From: Lithospermum erythrorhizon
Taxonomy: Eukaryota > Streptophyta > Magnoliopsida > Boraginales > Boraginaceae
Assembly (NCBI GenBank): GCA_019722365.1
Contig: JADFUC010001274.1
Location: 653,273 to 717,272, forward strand
DNA length: 64,000 nucleotides
Direction: 5' to 3'
Part shown: piece after piece, positions 1 to 11,515 of the stretch
How the letters are laid out: the number at the start of each line of letters is the position of its first letter
Position numbering within the stretch: the stretch's first letter is position 1
Notes under the pieces: model-generated
The model's input: only the letters and a program-made list of their open reading frames with translations
What the model was told of the DNA's origin: nothing
Database searches by the model: none
Translations under genes and position numbers: made by a program

Positions 1-2001
1 AAATTTTAATTGATATTTATGAAAAATCAATTATATGAAAGTATTTGATAATAAAAAAATTAATACAAATTAATCTATTATCAAAATTATAAATTCCGTG
101 ATGAAAAAGGAAAAAAACGTTAATTGTAATAAATTTGATAAATTATGTGTACGAGAACGTTTGTATGAAAAAGTAAGTACGAGCTAGAGTGGGCCCCACG
201 GTCACAGCCACCTAATCTTCCACTAAATCGTCCGAACGACATTTTAGGATGACTTCACGGGACGGCACCGTATAATAGTAGCAATAGAGTAGAATAGTAG
301 ATAGCCCAAAGGTGACTAAGTTGATGGATATAGTATATGAGCATGTGATCGTAAAGTCATGAGTTTGATTCTATTATCAATATTTTTTGGGTGGAATCTG
401 TCACACTGAATTTGCCTAATGTGAAATTTACTTAAATGACATGATTTATAAACTATTACGTCAGCCCAAAATCTAACCAATATGTTATATACACCTATAT
501 ATGGGTTCCCAATAAAAAACCAGTATGTAGAATAGTAGTTTCCTTTCTATCTCAAGCTCTGCTATATACTATACACATCACTACATACTACTGCTCTCCC
601 CACATACATACACAATTGTCCAAAAAACAATTATGGCATAATTATTTTTACCACATGAATGCCTGTAAAGGAATTGCACTTTTTACTGTTTAAAATAGAA
701 ATCTACCTTTTCTTTGAGATCTTTGAGATCTGATCGATTCTACTACCTTTCACTTGCTTTTTACTAATCCATTTCTTTGAAAGATTTGTCAAAGTGAGAC
801 AACTTATATTGCATCATTAGTACAATCACATGCATGCATTTGAATAATAATCATACTATTCAGGCCTAGTTTTTTAACCCCATCAAGATTGTTCGGTGAG
901 AAGATGGATGAATAATTGGGGAGGAAGGAGGGGGGTTGTGTAGCTGAGGGTGGCGATTGTCCCTAAATATATGTCCGCTCTCTCTTGGTTTTCAAGAAAG
1001 TATCTAGTTCTTTTACATCGAAATCAATCATTTATATATGAAAAACGACTAATAATAATAATCAATATTGGGCATTGTATTTATTAATATGAAATTAGCT
1101 TCTAGGGAATATTAATAATAAGTCCAGTACGTATATGTCCTGTTTCAAATTTTGTTAGTCAAAAATTCAAATTACTTCCCATTAGGAGCCATGCGTGCAG
1201 TCATTTTTTTTCTTTTTTTCTTTTTGTCATGCGTGCAGTCTTTTAACTCGAAACCTAATTAAATTAAATATACTCCTATATTTACTTGCTTAAAATAGTA
1301 TAGGAAAGAAGTAGTATCACTCACCGAAATCCTTGTAATTTTATCATTTACATGCATACAACAAATTTACATATATAGAGAACTTTGTTTGAATATACAG
1401 TAAATTACAGTTTCACTCAAGGTTATTACTTATATTAATAAAAGGGCTCAATTTAACATATCGACAAGTTGAACGACAGTGGTCCGCACATGACCATACG
1501 GCTTACCGACTCCAGATTTCAATCATATAAGATAAGAAAATATATGGGAGAGAATTAGAGAGAGAGAGAGAGGGTTGTTTCTTTAGCTCTAGTAGCTAGT
1601 AGGCTATTTCTTCATGATATTTTGTGCTCAAAGGTTGTTTTAGGTTCAAACAAATTAAAGTAGAGGTTGTATTTTTATTGAGGAAGAATTCAAAGAGAAT
1701 TAAGATAGAAGAAGTTGAATAGAATTATAAGCACGTTTTGTTCTTTATTGAAGAAGATTATAATAATAATTAGCCATTTTCAGCAAATCTGTTAACTTGC
1801 TTTGCTTTACTTTGCTTCTCTCTGTTTGTTGTCCATACAATACATATACATAAATCCATATTCATTATATCTTCTTCAGCTAATCTTGTTTGTGTTTGTT
1901 CTTCTCCTTTTGGTTGTTATTGTTATTAGAAATAATAATATTTTCTATCTTGGCTTTTTATTTGCAAAACTTATAAGAAGTTGAAGTATTTCTTCAACAA
2001 G
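1..2001 (+). promoter_or_regulatory. Upstream region and probable 5' UTR of the IDD gene
   Basis: No convincing coding region is visible. The stretch is AT-rich and ends directly at the ATG pair (2002/2005) of the IDD zinc-finger gene. It contains a perfect AG dinucleotide run at about 1557-1572, a common feature of plant core promoters and 5' UTRs, followed by a long U-rich leader-like stretch (about 1740-1980). The exact transcription start cannot be placed from sequence alone. Confidence 0.4.
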
Positions 2002-4168
2002 ATGATGTCTGATGATGGACTTTCTTCACTTGCTTCTTCTTCCATGAGAGGTTTCATTCAAGATCCTAATATTAATAATAATATTCTCATCCCCAACCCT
2101 AATAATCCAAACCCTAATATCAACCCTAACCCTAGCAATTCAACTCCATCTACAACTAATAAGAGGAAGAGGAACATGCCAGGTAATCCTGGTAAGCCTT
2201 AAAGTTCATTTCTTTTTCATTTTTTAAATGAAATATGTATACATATGATGATGGTGCTTGAAATTTTTAGCTTGTTTGGTCATATAAGCTTAAGAACTAT
2301 ATTATTGAGCCAAACACCTTCAAATAATCTTCTATTATTATTTATTCTTTTGTCACTCTAACGATACTATTAATAAGCTTGTATAAACTGTGTAAAAACA
2401 GATCCAGATGCAGAAGTGATAGCACTATCACCAAAGTCATTGATGGCGACGAATCGATTCATCTGTGAGATCTGCAACAAAGGTTTCCAGAGGGACCAGA
2501 ATTTGCAGCTCCATAGGAGAGGCCACAATCTTCCATGGAAATTGAAGCAAAGAAACAAGCTAGAAGTTGTGAGGAAGAAGGTTTACATATGTCCTGAAAA
2601 GAGTTGTGTACACCATGAACCTTCAAGAGCACTTGGAGACCTCACAGGAATCAAGAAACATTATAGCAGGAAACATGGTGAGAAGAAATGGAAGTGTGAG
2701 AAGTGCTCAAAGAAATATGCTGTCCAATCTGATTGGAAAGCTCATAGTAAGATTTGTGGTACAAGAAACCTTCAAATGTGACTGTATTGGAACACTCTTC
2801 TCCAGGTATAACTAATTCAATCATTTATATTTATTTATATATATATATATACTTCAATTAATAAATTCCCTTATCTGAAGCATATGTTTATAGTACTATA
2901 GTATATTTGTATGTTAGATTTCTTGAACCTGGAGTAAATGCTCAAGTCTTTTTTCTATTTGGGTTTCATTTGCATGTGAATTTAAGACATTATTTAATGT
3001 AGTTCAAGAACACTACTATTGGTTAATTAAATGTGAGTCAGAATTGATTTCTAGATGATGATGAGTTTGCATGTGAATTAAATACTCCATATGAGAGATT
3101 GAGATGATGTATGTACTGAATTATATGAAAAACAGGAAAGACAGCTTCATCACACACAGAGCATTTTGTGATGCATTAGCTGAAGAAAGTGCAAGATTCA
3201 CTTCTGTCCCAACTGCAAATCTCAACTTCAGAAATGATTTGATGAATGGTCCTACTACACCTGGAATTAGTGCTAATCTTCATAATCAGTTCACTGGAAA
3301 CAACCCTCAATTTTCATCAGTTTTTAGTGGATTAGACCCTACTAGTCATCATCATCATCAGCTGAATCTAGAGGGTCAAAAGACAAGAATGCCCTTGTGG
3401 TTGGACAATAATCCTAATGCTAATTCTTTCTTAGCATCAAGCTCATCAAATTTGCCTGAGCCATTAATGCCAAATATGTTGGGTTTGTCTGCTCAAAACC
3501 AATGGTTTAATAGAGGGGGAGGCCATCAAGAATCTTCTTTTGGTGGCGGGAATGCATCATCATCTTCAACAATGATGAAAGAAGAAGAAGTGAACAACAA
3601 AGGTAACAATTTTACTGAGGCCTTGAATTCAATGTACTACCAAAACCATCAGCAGCAACAACAAACAACATCCTCAACCCCAACAGCTCAAATGTCTGCA
3701 ACTGCTTTGCTCCAAAAAGCAGCTCAAATGGGATCTACAAGAAGTAGTAACAACAACAACAACAACAATCCATCGATTTTCGGGGTAAATGGTTTTGGCC
3801 TAATGAGCTCCTCCACCTTCTCAAATCTGAGTAGCAACAGCTTCAACATACTGAACCAAAACAAGAACTCCCAGAATGATCAAAACGTAATGATGAGTGG
3901 GTTAATGTCTTCAAATCATGGTCAAGATTTATCTGCAGCCTCAACTATGACAATTGATCATCATGCATCCAGAAATGCTACAGACCCTTCTTTATTGATG
4001 ATGATGCAGCCTAATAACACCACTAATCAAGCCGGAAAATCAAATGCGGTGAATGAAGCAGAAGGGAGTCTAACAAGGGATTTTCTTGGTGTAGGAGGCA
4101 ATGACAACAGACCCTTCTTCTCCCAAAATGACTTGGCGAAATTGGGGTTGTTCAACGGAAACCATTAA
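2002..4168 (+). CDS. INDETERMINATE DOMAIN (IDD) C2H2 zinc-finger transcription factor, frameshifted in exon 2
   Basis: Plant nuclear transcription factor of the IDD family. Inferred exons are 2002-2191, 2402-2805 and 3136-4168 (joins G|AT = Asp and AG|G = Arg). The start is one of two adjacent ATGs (2002, 2005). Exon 1 ends in a basic KRKR stretch, a likely nuclear signal. Exon 2 carries the ID domain: first finger with CEICNKGF and HRRGH, second with CPEKSCVHH, third starting CEKCSKKYAVQSDWKAH. Exon 3 gives DSFITHRAFCDALAEE, then Asn/Gln/Ser-rich sequence with the family motifs MSATALLQKAAQMGST and TRDFLG. Oddity: after KICGTR the frame breaks. One extra base near 2767-2770 shifts the frame, leading to TGA at 2779-2781, and an extra ATT codon (2786-2788) falls inside the CDCGTLFSR motif, which reads CDCIGTLFSR in the next frame. 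Without correction the protein ends in the third finger. Pseudogenisation and sequence error are both possible. The IDD number cannot be fixed. Confidence 0.9.
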
Positions 4169-4916
4169 AAGAAAAATATATTAAGTCTCGACTTTTGCCA
4201 AACTCACGTAAGCATGCAAAGGACAGGCCAAAGATAGAAGGTAGTGAAGAGAGAGAACCCCAGAAGGAAGCAAGGTAAAGAGATCTTGTGAACTGTCAGA
4301 GAGACTGTGGAACTTTTGATTCATTTTGGGAGGGGGAAAATAAAGGGGCCCACACCACTGCAATGCATGCTGGAAGAGACTTGACAAAAATAAAACGACG
4401 TTGAAGAATACTACAAAAGCTTTATTTGCTGCATGCAGAATGTAAAACAATTCAAATACTAACTTTTTATTTTAAAAATTGATTGTAAAAGTGTAAAACA
4501 GTGAGTATATTTTGGCCATTGGGTCTCACTTCTGAGCTTCTGCAAATATGTTATCGTCATTAGCAGTAGCATCAATATCTATATCATATCGAGTATCTAT
4601 CAATTTCATGCACGGATCTTCCGGCAGAAGGCCAGAGAGGGTGGGGATGTGTTCTTTTATTTTATTTTTCGATTGTGAAGGAATAATAATAATGGAGAAG
4701 GTTTGCAACAATGTGGCGACAATCTCAAATTAGGAATACTCAATGTCCCAATTTACTTGTCATCTTATATTGTGTCGTTCGTGCAACTCTAATTCCAATT
4801 CCTTATTAGACATTGGTGAAAAATCATAGCTAGGTTTAACTTAATGATTCAATTATTTTGTTTTGATAATTTAATTTGTTCTACATTGGTTTTTTTATTT
4901 ACAAATTTTAACAATT
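4169..4916. other. Intergenic, probable 3' UTR and spacer
   Basis: Downstream of the IDD stop. Short ORFs on both strands here have no recognisable domain and look like chance frames. The first few hundred bases are probably IDD 3' UTR. Confidence 0.4.
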
Positions 4917-5603
4917 GCTGAAATGGTTCCAGATAATGGAATCAAATTGTACTTTGATCTCATATAGTGGGACTGTTACAATTTGGTCTCATATATTGGC
5001 AGAAAGTATTGTAATTTAGTCCTCATTTTAATGAAGATGGTCAAAACTTGTTTGGAGTTCAAATTTGGCTTAAACTTAATATTTTGATAAACATGTGGGA
5101 AAAAATTTATATTTCAATTATGTTTGGGACAAAATTAATATTGTTATGAACTTTTGAAATAAAATATTATTTTCATGAATTGATTCTAAATGAGACTATC
5201 ATTTTTCACAAAATAAGTCATCTTGTTCATCATCAATATCTTTCTTTCTTGTTCAACATCTTATAATTCCAGAAACAAGGAACGGAGTGTTGGAGGTGTT
5301 AATTGAAATTTGTTCGAAGCTCTAAAACGGGCTTGGTAGTGATGGGGAAGGGGGTGGTTGTCAAATTTCAAATTTATCATATTTTGGATGTAAATTTTAC
5401 AATTAATCTGCCCCCAAAGTTTATAAAAATTATAAAATTACCCGAAATTTGATTCCAATCGTATTTGACGTCAAATTTTAACACCTCCGTTAAAATGAGG
5501 ACTAAACTGCAACACTTTTGTCAATATCTGGGACCAAACTACAACAGTCCAACTATCTGGGACCAAAGTGCAACTTGGTCCCATTATTTGGGACCATTTC
5601 CGC
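4917..5603. mobile_element. Non-autonomous DNA transposon with long terminal inverted repeats (MULE-like)
   Basis: The left end (GCTGAAATGGTTCC, from 4917) and the reverse complement of the right end (GCGGAAATGGTCCC, ending 5603) are imperfect inverted repeats of roughly 130 bp. They share phrases such as TTTGGTCYCA and TTTAGTCCTCATTTTAA. The interior is AT-rich and noncoding. Long TIRs with no ORF suit a non-autonomous Mutator-like element. A clear target duplication was not resolved (only AATT next to each end), so the superfamily is inferred. Confidence 0.65.
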
Positions 5604-5653
5604 AATTATTGTTGGTCATGTTTTCAAAAAGTTCCATGTACGCGGGTATCTTT

Positions 5654-5899
5654 TTTTTTTTTTTTGTAAATTAGCGATGATTTTTTTTTTGTAAATTAGC
5701 GATGAAAAGTACATAGTATTGCAAATTACGAATACAGATATTGAGTATTACAAATAAATAATGCATAAATTCAATTCCTAACTAAAGAAGACTAGAGTAA
5801 GTACTACAAATAAAGTAGAATAAGTTCTCAACGAGGATTGAACCCAAGACCTCCTTATGGAGCTTGGTTCAGGTCCCACCAGGCCAGTGAGTCATCTGC
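5654..5899 (-). mobile_element. tRNA-derived SINE, minus strand, with 15-bp target duplication
   Basis: Read on the minus strand it has a tRNA-like head with a Pol III B-box (GGGTTCAATCC), a body, and the tail CATCGCTAATTTACAAAA ending in poly-A, seen on the plus strand as a T run. The tail segment is duplicated. It is flanked by TACGCGGGTATCTTT (5639-5653) and TACGTGGGTATCTTT (5900-5914), a 15-bp duplication with one mismatch. The tail matches the copies at 29.6 kb and 37.95 kb. Confidence 0.75.
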
Positions 5900-5961
5900 T
5901 ACGTGGGTATCTTTCTTAAGAATTTTTGTTTGCATTACTTTTATGGTTTATATAAGATAAT

Positions 5962-8140
5962 TGTTGGATATAATTCGATTCCGAAAAGTATAATGACAAC
6001 ACATATATCGGGCACGAGATGAATAATCTAACACACTTGGTTTTACTTGGTTAACTTGAGGTTTGTAGATAGTGGAAATTTAATTAATTTTAATTATTAA
6101 CATTTATTTTTATAGATTTATTAATTCAATTAATTCTCAACCGATCACACGATTTCAAGTGTTGATTAAGGTTCACCCGAGCTTCGAATTAAATTCAAGA
6201 TATGTGAAAATAATAGGGTTCCCTGGAATTAAGCACCTGAAATTAATTTTATGTTAAAATTAGGGTTTTATATTAATTAAACCTAATTTTAAACTTAGAA
6301 TAGGGTTTCCAAAAGATACGGGGCTTGAATTAATGAAGCAAGAAAATGTCGGGGTCAATAAATAAAATGATTTGGACCTACAAAAAACCCTACAAATAGG
6401 CGCCCAACTCCTTTTCTTGGAGAATAAGTTGGGCAAAATATCGACGGTCCAGATTATGCCTCAAAATCAACGGCTGAGATCACGATCCACCTGAAGATGG
6501 ATCAATCAATGAGAAGCAAGCCCGAAAGCCTATAAATACCCTCCTTATATTTTCGAAATTCATAAGTTGAAGAGGAAAAAAAATAGAAGAAAAATTCAAG
6601 GCAAGAAAAGGTGAAAAAGTTGTAGAAAGCTTTGAAGAAAAAGATCAGCAAGGACACCTGAGCAACAGAAATACATCCAAAATTTGAATATTCAAAAGGA
6701 AGAAGCGCACCCGGAACACCTGAAGCACCTACAAACTTGTAGATTCAAAGGGAAAGAGCACACCTGGACCACCTGAATGACCCACCAGCTTGAGGATTCA
6801 AAGGGAAAGAGCGCATCCGGACACCTGATGACCAAGTGGGCGTCCAACCTCATCCAAAAAGGCGGCCAATCCTCAGAATCCGACAAGTAGGCGTCCAAAC
6901 ACACCAAGGAAGGAGGTTAATCCCTAAAATCCGGCAAGACGTTGTTGTCCACCTCCGACAAGCTACAGGAAATACGCTGCTGAAGCCCCTGCACTAAATC
7001 AAGTCAAGGAGAGGATCAAACTGCTGAAGCCCCACTCCCAACACCAAATAGACGCCTGGAACATCAACGAAGAGAGGACCACCCTAAAAGCTAATGAGAA
7101 GTTGAGATGCCCACTCAACACACAAATCACGTTGCAAGAGATACACTACTAAGGCCCTGCGCCAAGTCAAATTAGAGTTAGGATCAAACTGTTGAAGCCT
7201 CTGCTCTACATCTAGCACCTAGAACAAGGAAACTACTAAGGCCCCTGTTGCTGAAGGAACCTAGCCCTGAAGCTACAAGGTTCATCAAGTTCAGTACTAT
7301 GCTGCCAAAGCTCCTGAACTAGTCCAGCCACACGGAGACAAGCTGCTGAAGCATCCCGGCGAGGACACATATCCAAGTCATCAGACATCAAAGTCCCACC
7401 ACAAGCACATATCCAACAAAGAGGGTCAAGCGTCCAGCTAGCCCACCTATCTAATCAAAAGGGTCAAGCGTCCAGCCAGCCCACATATCCAACCAAGCGG
7501 AGGGGTCCAAGTCCCATATATCCAGCCAAATGAAGGGTCCAAGTCCCACCATCCAGCCCACATCTCAAGGATCAAAGTCCAAGACAAAGATCAAGTCCAC
7601 ACAACCACACGGGATCAAGGCTGCTCAAGCACCCCGGTTCGGACCATATCCAACGTCAAAGACCAAATCCTCGTCCCAGGCCCTGTCCAGGACACATATC
7701 CAAATCAAGACCAAGCTCAAGCCAGCTCGAGTCCATATCAAGTCAAGTCATATTGTAGACGTCAGCATACGTAGGAGATAACTAGACTGATAGTCGAACC
7801 CCAATTCATTTGATAAATTTCCTTTGTACCAAGAAAATTTTCCCTAAAAAGTTTTATTATTTCGAAGCATATAGATAATAAAATATTTCCTCGCCATAGA
7901 AGGTTGTAAAATACTCTCAAGAATTTGAGTAGCCATATGTTTTATAAGCTAGTAATAGTATAGTAGCTCGTAGCCATATTGTCAAACTTTATTATATTCT
8001 CATTTTTCAATGATTATCTATCTAGCTTGCTCCTATTCTACCAATTCAATAATTATATATAGCTCTTGCTGACTTTCTATGTTGCCATAATATTTCTTTT
8101 ACCGAGTCATCTCAATAAGTGATCTTCATGTCCCCCGGCC
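5962..8140 (+). mobile_element. LTR-like block, possible solo LTR of a Gypsy element (ends uncertain)
   Basis: A GC-richer noncoding block differing from its AT-rich surroundings. It starts near TGTTGGATATAATTCG (5962), has a TATAAATA box at 6531-6538 after a pyrimidine/CCAAC-rich stretch, then an A/G-rich leader-like sequence, a long C/A-rich region full of degenerate tandem repeats (6.7-7.75 kb) and an AATAAA signal near 7875. This order (promoter, transcribed part, poly-A signal) fits a long LTR. No coding domain was found inside. The right end and a target duplication could not be identified, so the boundary is approximate. Confidence 0.4.
6690..6850 (+). repeat. 53-bp tandem repeat, about three copies
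   Basis: Copies begin with ATTCAAARGGRA at 6690, 6743 and 6796, a period of 53 bp, each continuing into a CACCYGGAMCACCTGA-type phrase. Further degenerate repeats (CTGCTGAAGCCCC, and GGGTCMAGCGTCCAGC) follow up to about 7600. They lie inside the LTR-like block. Confidence 0.7.
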
Positions 8141-8314
8141 TCTATGGAGCAACATATGAGAACTAATTTTCCAATTTTACATGAATGCATATACTTCGTT
8201 GACCTTTACTATATCCCAACAACTTTAGGAGATCGAACATGCATATATTCCTTTAATGAAGAGGTTAAAATAAAGTACATATATAAGTATATATTAAAGT
8301 TCATGATACGATTC

Positions 8315-8706
8315 ATTAATGTTCATTAATCTTCATATGTACCCAATTTCATATATTAATGTTCATTAATCTTCATATGTACCCAATTTCAATGTAAAAA
8401 TAATACACATCACGAAAATATATCATTCTAAGATGGTACAATTGAAAAAATTAAAAAAAAAGCATACCAAAATTATTTTATACCTTTAATTAGAATGTAT
8501 ACCAAAATTTGTTGAATAAATTGATACAAATTACTTAAAAGTTAAAAATAAGCTTATATAATTGACATTAATGATTTTTTTTTTAAAAATGGTACATATT
8601 ACCTAAAATGTATCAAAAGAAGAAGAAAATATATTATATAATGATATTATTTATATTTTTATCATTAATAAACCATTAATGAATAAAAAAATTAATGAAC
8701 ATTAAT
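8315..8706. mobile_element. MITE with ATTAATGTTCATTAAT terminal repeats
   Basis: ATTAATGTTCATTAAT at 8315-8330 (and again at 8355-8370, as part of a 40-bp tandem duplication of the left end) is matched by its exact reverse complement at 8691-8706. The AT-rich interior is clearly related to 21.84-22.16 kb inside the MLO gene, so these are two copies of one MITE family. Confidence 0.65.
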
Positions 8707-9106
8707 TTTCCACCAATTTTAGCCCTTACAATATTGATTGAATTTTTGTTATAGATGTTCATTTTTTCAGTAGTGTAATTTCATAATATGCAATGTAGAA
8801 AGTGTAGAAACTTCAATATTGATATGATTAAGAACTCAAATTTACAACATTTTGATTTCTGAACATGTGAACAACAAATTAAAATGAAGGACATGTCTCA
8901 TTATTAAAAATCTAAGATGCTACAGGAACGAACAATCATAGAATTAGAGATCCGACAATATATGGCCCCATATATACAACACGTGAACTTCAAACAGGAA
9001 TTGATTTCATTCTAAGATGGTGCGAAGTGATTTAAAGATTACCATATAGCCAAATGCATGCAAGTACTAATTGTATGTATATATATATCAACTACCAAAT
9101 ATCTAT

Positions 9107-9216
9107 GAGAACATCGAATGGTCTAGTGGTTAGGAGGTCTTCCAGTGACTTAGAGGTCATGGGTTCGATTCTCATTGTAAGGGGCCGATGGGTGGGGTTT
9201 TTTAAGAGAAAAAAAA
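9107..9216 (+). mobile_element. tRNA-derived SINE with perfect 17-bp target-site duplication
   Basis: The insert has Pol III A-box-like (TCTAGTGGTTAGGA) and B-box-like (GGGTTCGATTC) elements in the spacing of a tRNA, a short body ending GATGGGTGGGG, and a terminal A run. It is flanked by AACTACCAAATATCTAT at 9090-9106 and again at 9217-9233, identical over 17 bp. This is the hallmark of target-primed insertion and suggests a fairly recent event. Its 3' end differs from the CATCACTAATT-tailed family elsewhere in the window. Confidence 0.85.
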
Positions 9217-9233
9217 AACTACCAAATATCTAT

Positions 9234-11515
9234 ATATAAAAAAAGTTACCTTACGGCTTCTTAAACATTAATAATGAGTCATTTTTAAATATACGATGAA
9301 ATGAGTGAATGATAATAAAGGACAAAGATGTGTAATCAATAGTGTTTTTAACCTAAACAACAAACAATAGTATAATTTCTCAAGTTTCTGACCTTGGTTC
9401 CGAGTGATGAATTTGAAAGCCAGCCTTAAACTTCAAAAGAGCTAATACAGTTGTAAACTTCAAATAAATAAAATAGCATATCGGAGTAAGAAGTATGAGA
9501 AGAACCTTTTATTCACACAATTGATAATCATGCATATTTGAAAAAGCTAGTGGAGACATACAGCTACTATCTTGGAATCTGATTTTATACCTCTATTCAA
9601 TTCAAAATTCAAGATAGAAGCGACGCATATGTCCGTCACCCATTTACCATTGCACGATAAAATTTCAATATGCACCCCTACATTTTGGACAACTAACGTT
9701 TTGGCACGTACGCTAGCAGGGCTGCTGATGGATTACTAAAAACTCGATATCATCGTTCTTATTAGCAGAGACTTAATGGATCCTGCACTAATAATTTCTT
9801 TTTTATCTATCCATCGATGTCCTTTATACCTTATAATTAACATTGAACCTCTACAAATCCAGTATCAACTACCAAATGTCCACTCTTCTCTTTATACAAG
9901 TTGTAATGTCACCAATTCCACACAAATATTTGGTCTTCCATTGCTATCAAAGTTGAATGAACTAAGGCATAAGTGAACCAAACTAAGAAAACATAAAATA
10001 AACTGGATATGTAATGTAACACCTCGGATTCAGAGCCAGACTTTTCGAAAAAACGACATTTTTGGCTCGATGCTACCTAAATGTCAAAACATAATGATCA
10101 TATTAAACAAGATTTAGCATGGATTGTATCGGTCATTTTGTTCACATCCTTCATTACTTGCTTCATATAAACTCTTCTTAAGCTCTGTAGATTAAAGTAG
10201 TGACCTAGAAGAGCATCTAAATTAGAGGAACTTCAAGCTTATGTCTGCTTATAGAATGTCTGATTCCTCATTTACTCATGTTCTATCACATTCCTCAAAA
10301 CAAACACACACAAAAAACATAAATCAATGAAGATCGTTCATAACTAGTTAACTTTTATTATCTGATGGAAACTTCAATGTTTATTGATTGGAGAGACTGA
10401 GTCTTTCTAGTGTACAAAGTACAAGTCAAATGGTGACTTTACTAGGTCAAAACCTAAGTCGCCAATCTGTATTTTAATAAGTATATGGAAATTGTTACAC
10501 TTTGTATGGCATATACCAGATATTATATTCCGTTGAGATTGTAACAAGTGTCTTTAAAAATAAACAATAAACATGTGACAAAAAGCTTAACAGAGAGTGT
10601 CACATGTAACCGAGGATCGGGACTCTAGCAAATACACACATCACCGAATGCATCAGAAAGTTTATATTACAAGAACCTCGACTAATAAGATGAATGAGAA
10701 AATAGAACCAAATAAAGCACAGTTTCGTTCTCTTTGGCCTTGAATTTCTTGAAGTTAAGGAATCTGTGGCAAGTAAAATACTAATCATAATCATCATTTT
10801 GATTTCATCTGATTGGACATATATGATCATTATAAATCCGATTATTAAATTTATTTATCCATAAGTCATCCAAATCCATCAAGATTAGGACTAATAAATT
10901 GGATAAATCGATGGTTTCTAAACTCAGAATCTACCATGGATGTTACTTCCTTCTGTTCAAGTTCAAATATGGGGAGTTTTTTTTATCATGAATAACATCA
11001 TACTCCTTATTCTAATAAATATAAAATTGGTATCATTCATGATCAAAGGTTAGTGTCGAAAAGAGAAAACATCAATTAATTTGAAATGGAAGGAGTACTA
11101 ACCTAAATGTATGATCATGCTTAGCGTCAGAAACTTTTTCAGGGAGCAAACTTCGCTATCCCAGAGTTCTTCAAAACAGATTATGATTCATGCATTATGA
11201 ACTCCAGACGAAATACCAAATGATGCCGATTCCAAAAATATAAACAGTCCAATGCAAGTGACAAGAAACAATTAGACAAATGTACATCATAACATAGAAA
11301 TATGAACAAGAGATATGCATGAATATTTTTTCATTAAGTTTTGGAGTAAGCTGTCATATTCCATCTGAGTAGTATTTTAATTAACAAATGATTACATCTT
11401 ATAGATGCAAACTATCTTAATATAAATCCTGTAAAACTATTCATTTAGATGCAACCTCTGGCTCAAACATCAGCACCCAATTAAAGATACGCTTGATCAT
11501 CAGGCAAAACAAAAA
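9234..11515. other. Intergenic region upstream of the NAC gene
   Basis: No convincing gene. Short ORFs (for example 9776-9976) lack domains and coding character. The only structured feature seen is a small MITE at 10946-11095. Confidence 0.4.
10946..11095. mobile_element. Stowaway-like MITE (about 150 bp)
   Basis: The left end CTTCCTTCTGTTCAAGTTCAA and the reverse complement of the right end CTCCTTCCATTTCAAATTAA form imperfect inverted repeats, each next to a TA dinucleotide (10944-10945, 11096-11097), the target preference of Tc1/mariner-type Stowaway elements. It lies about 420 bp upstream of the NAC start codon. Confidence 0.5.
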
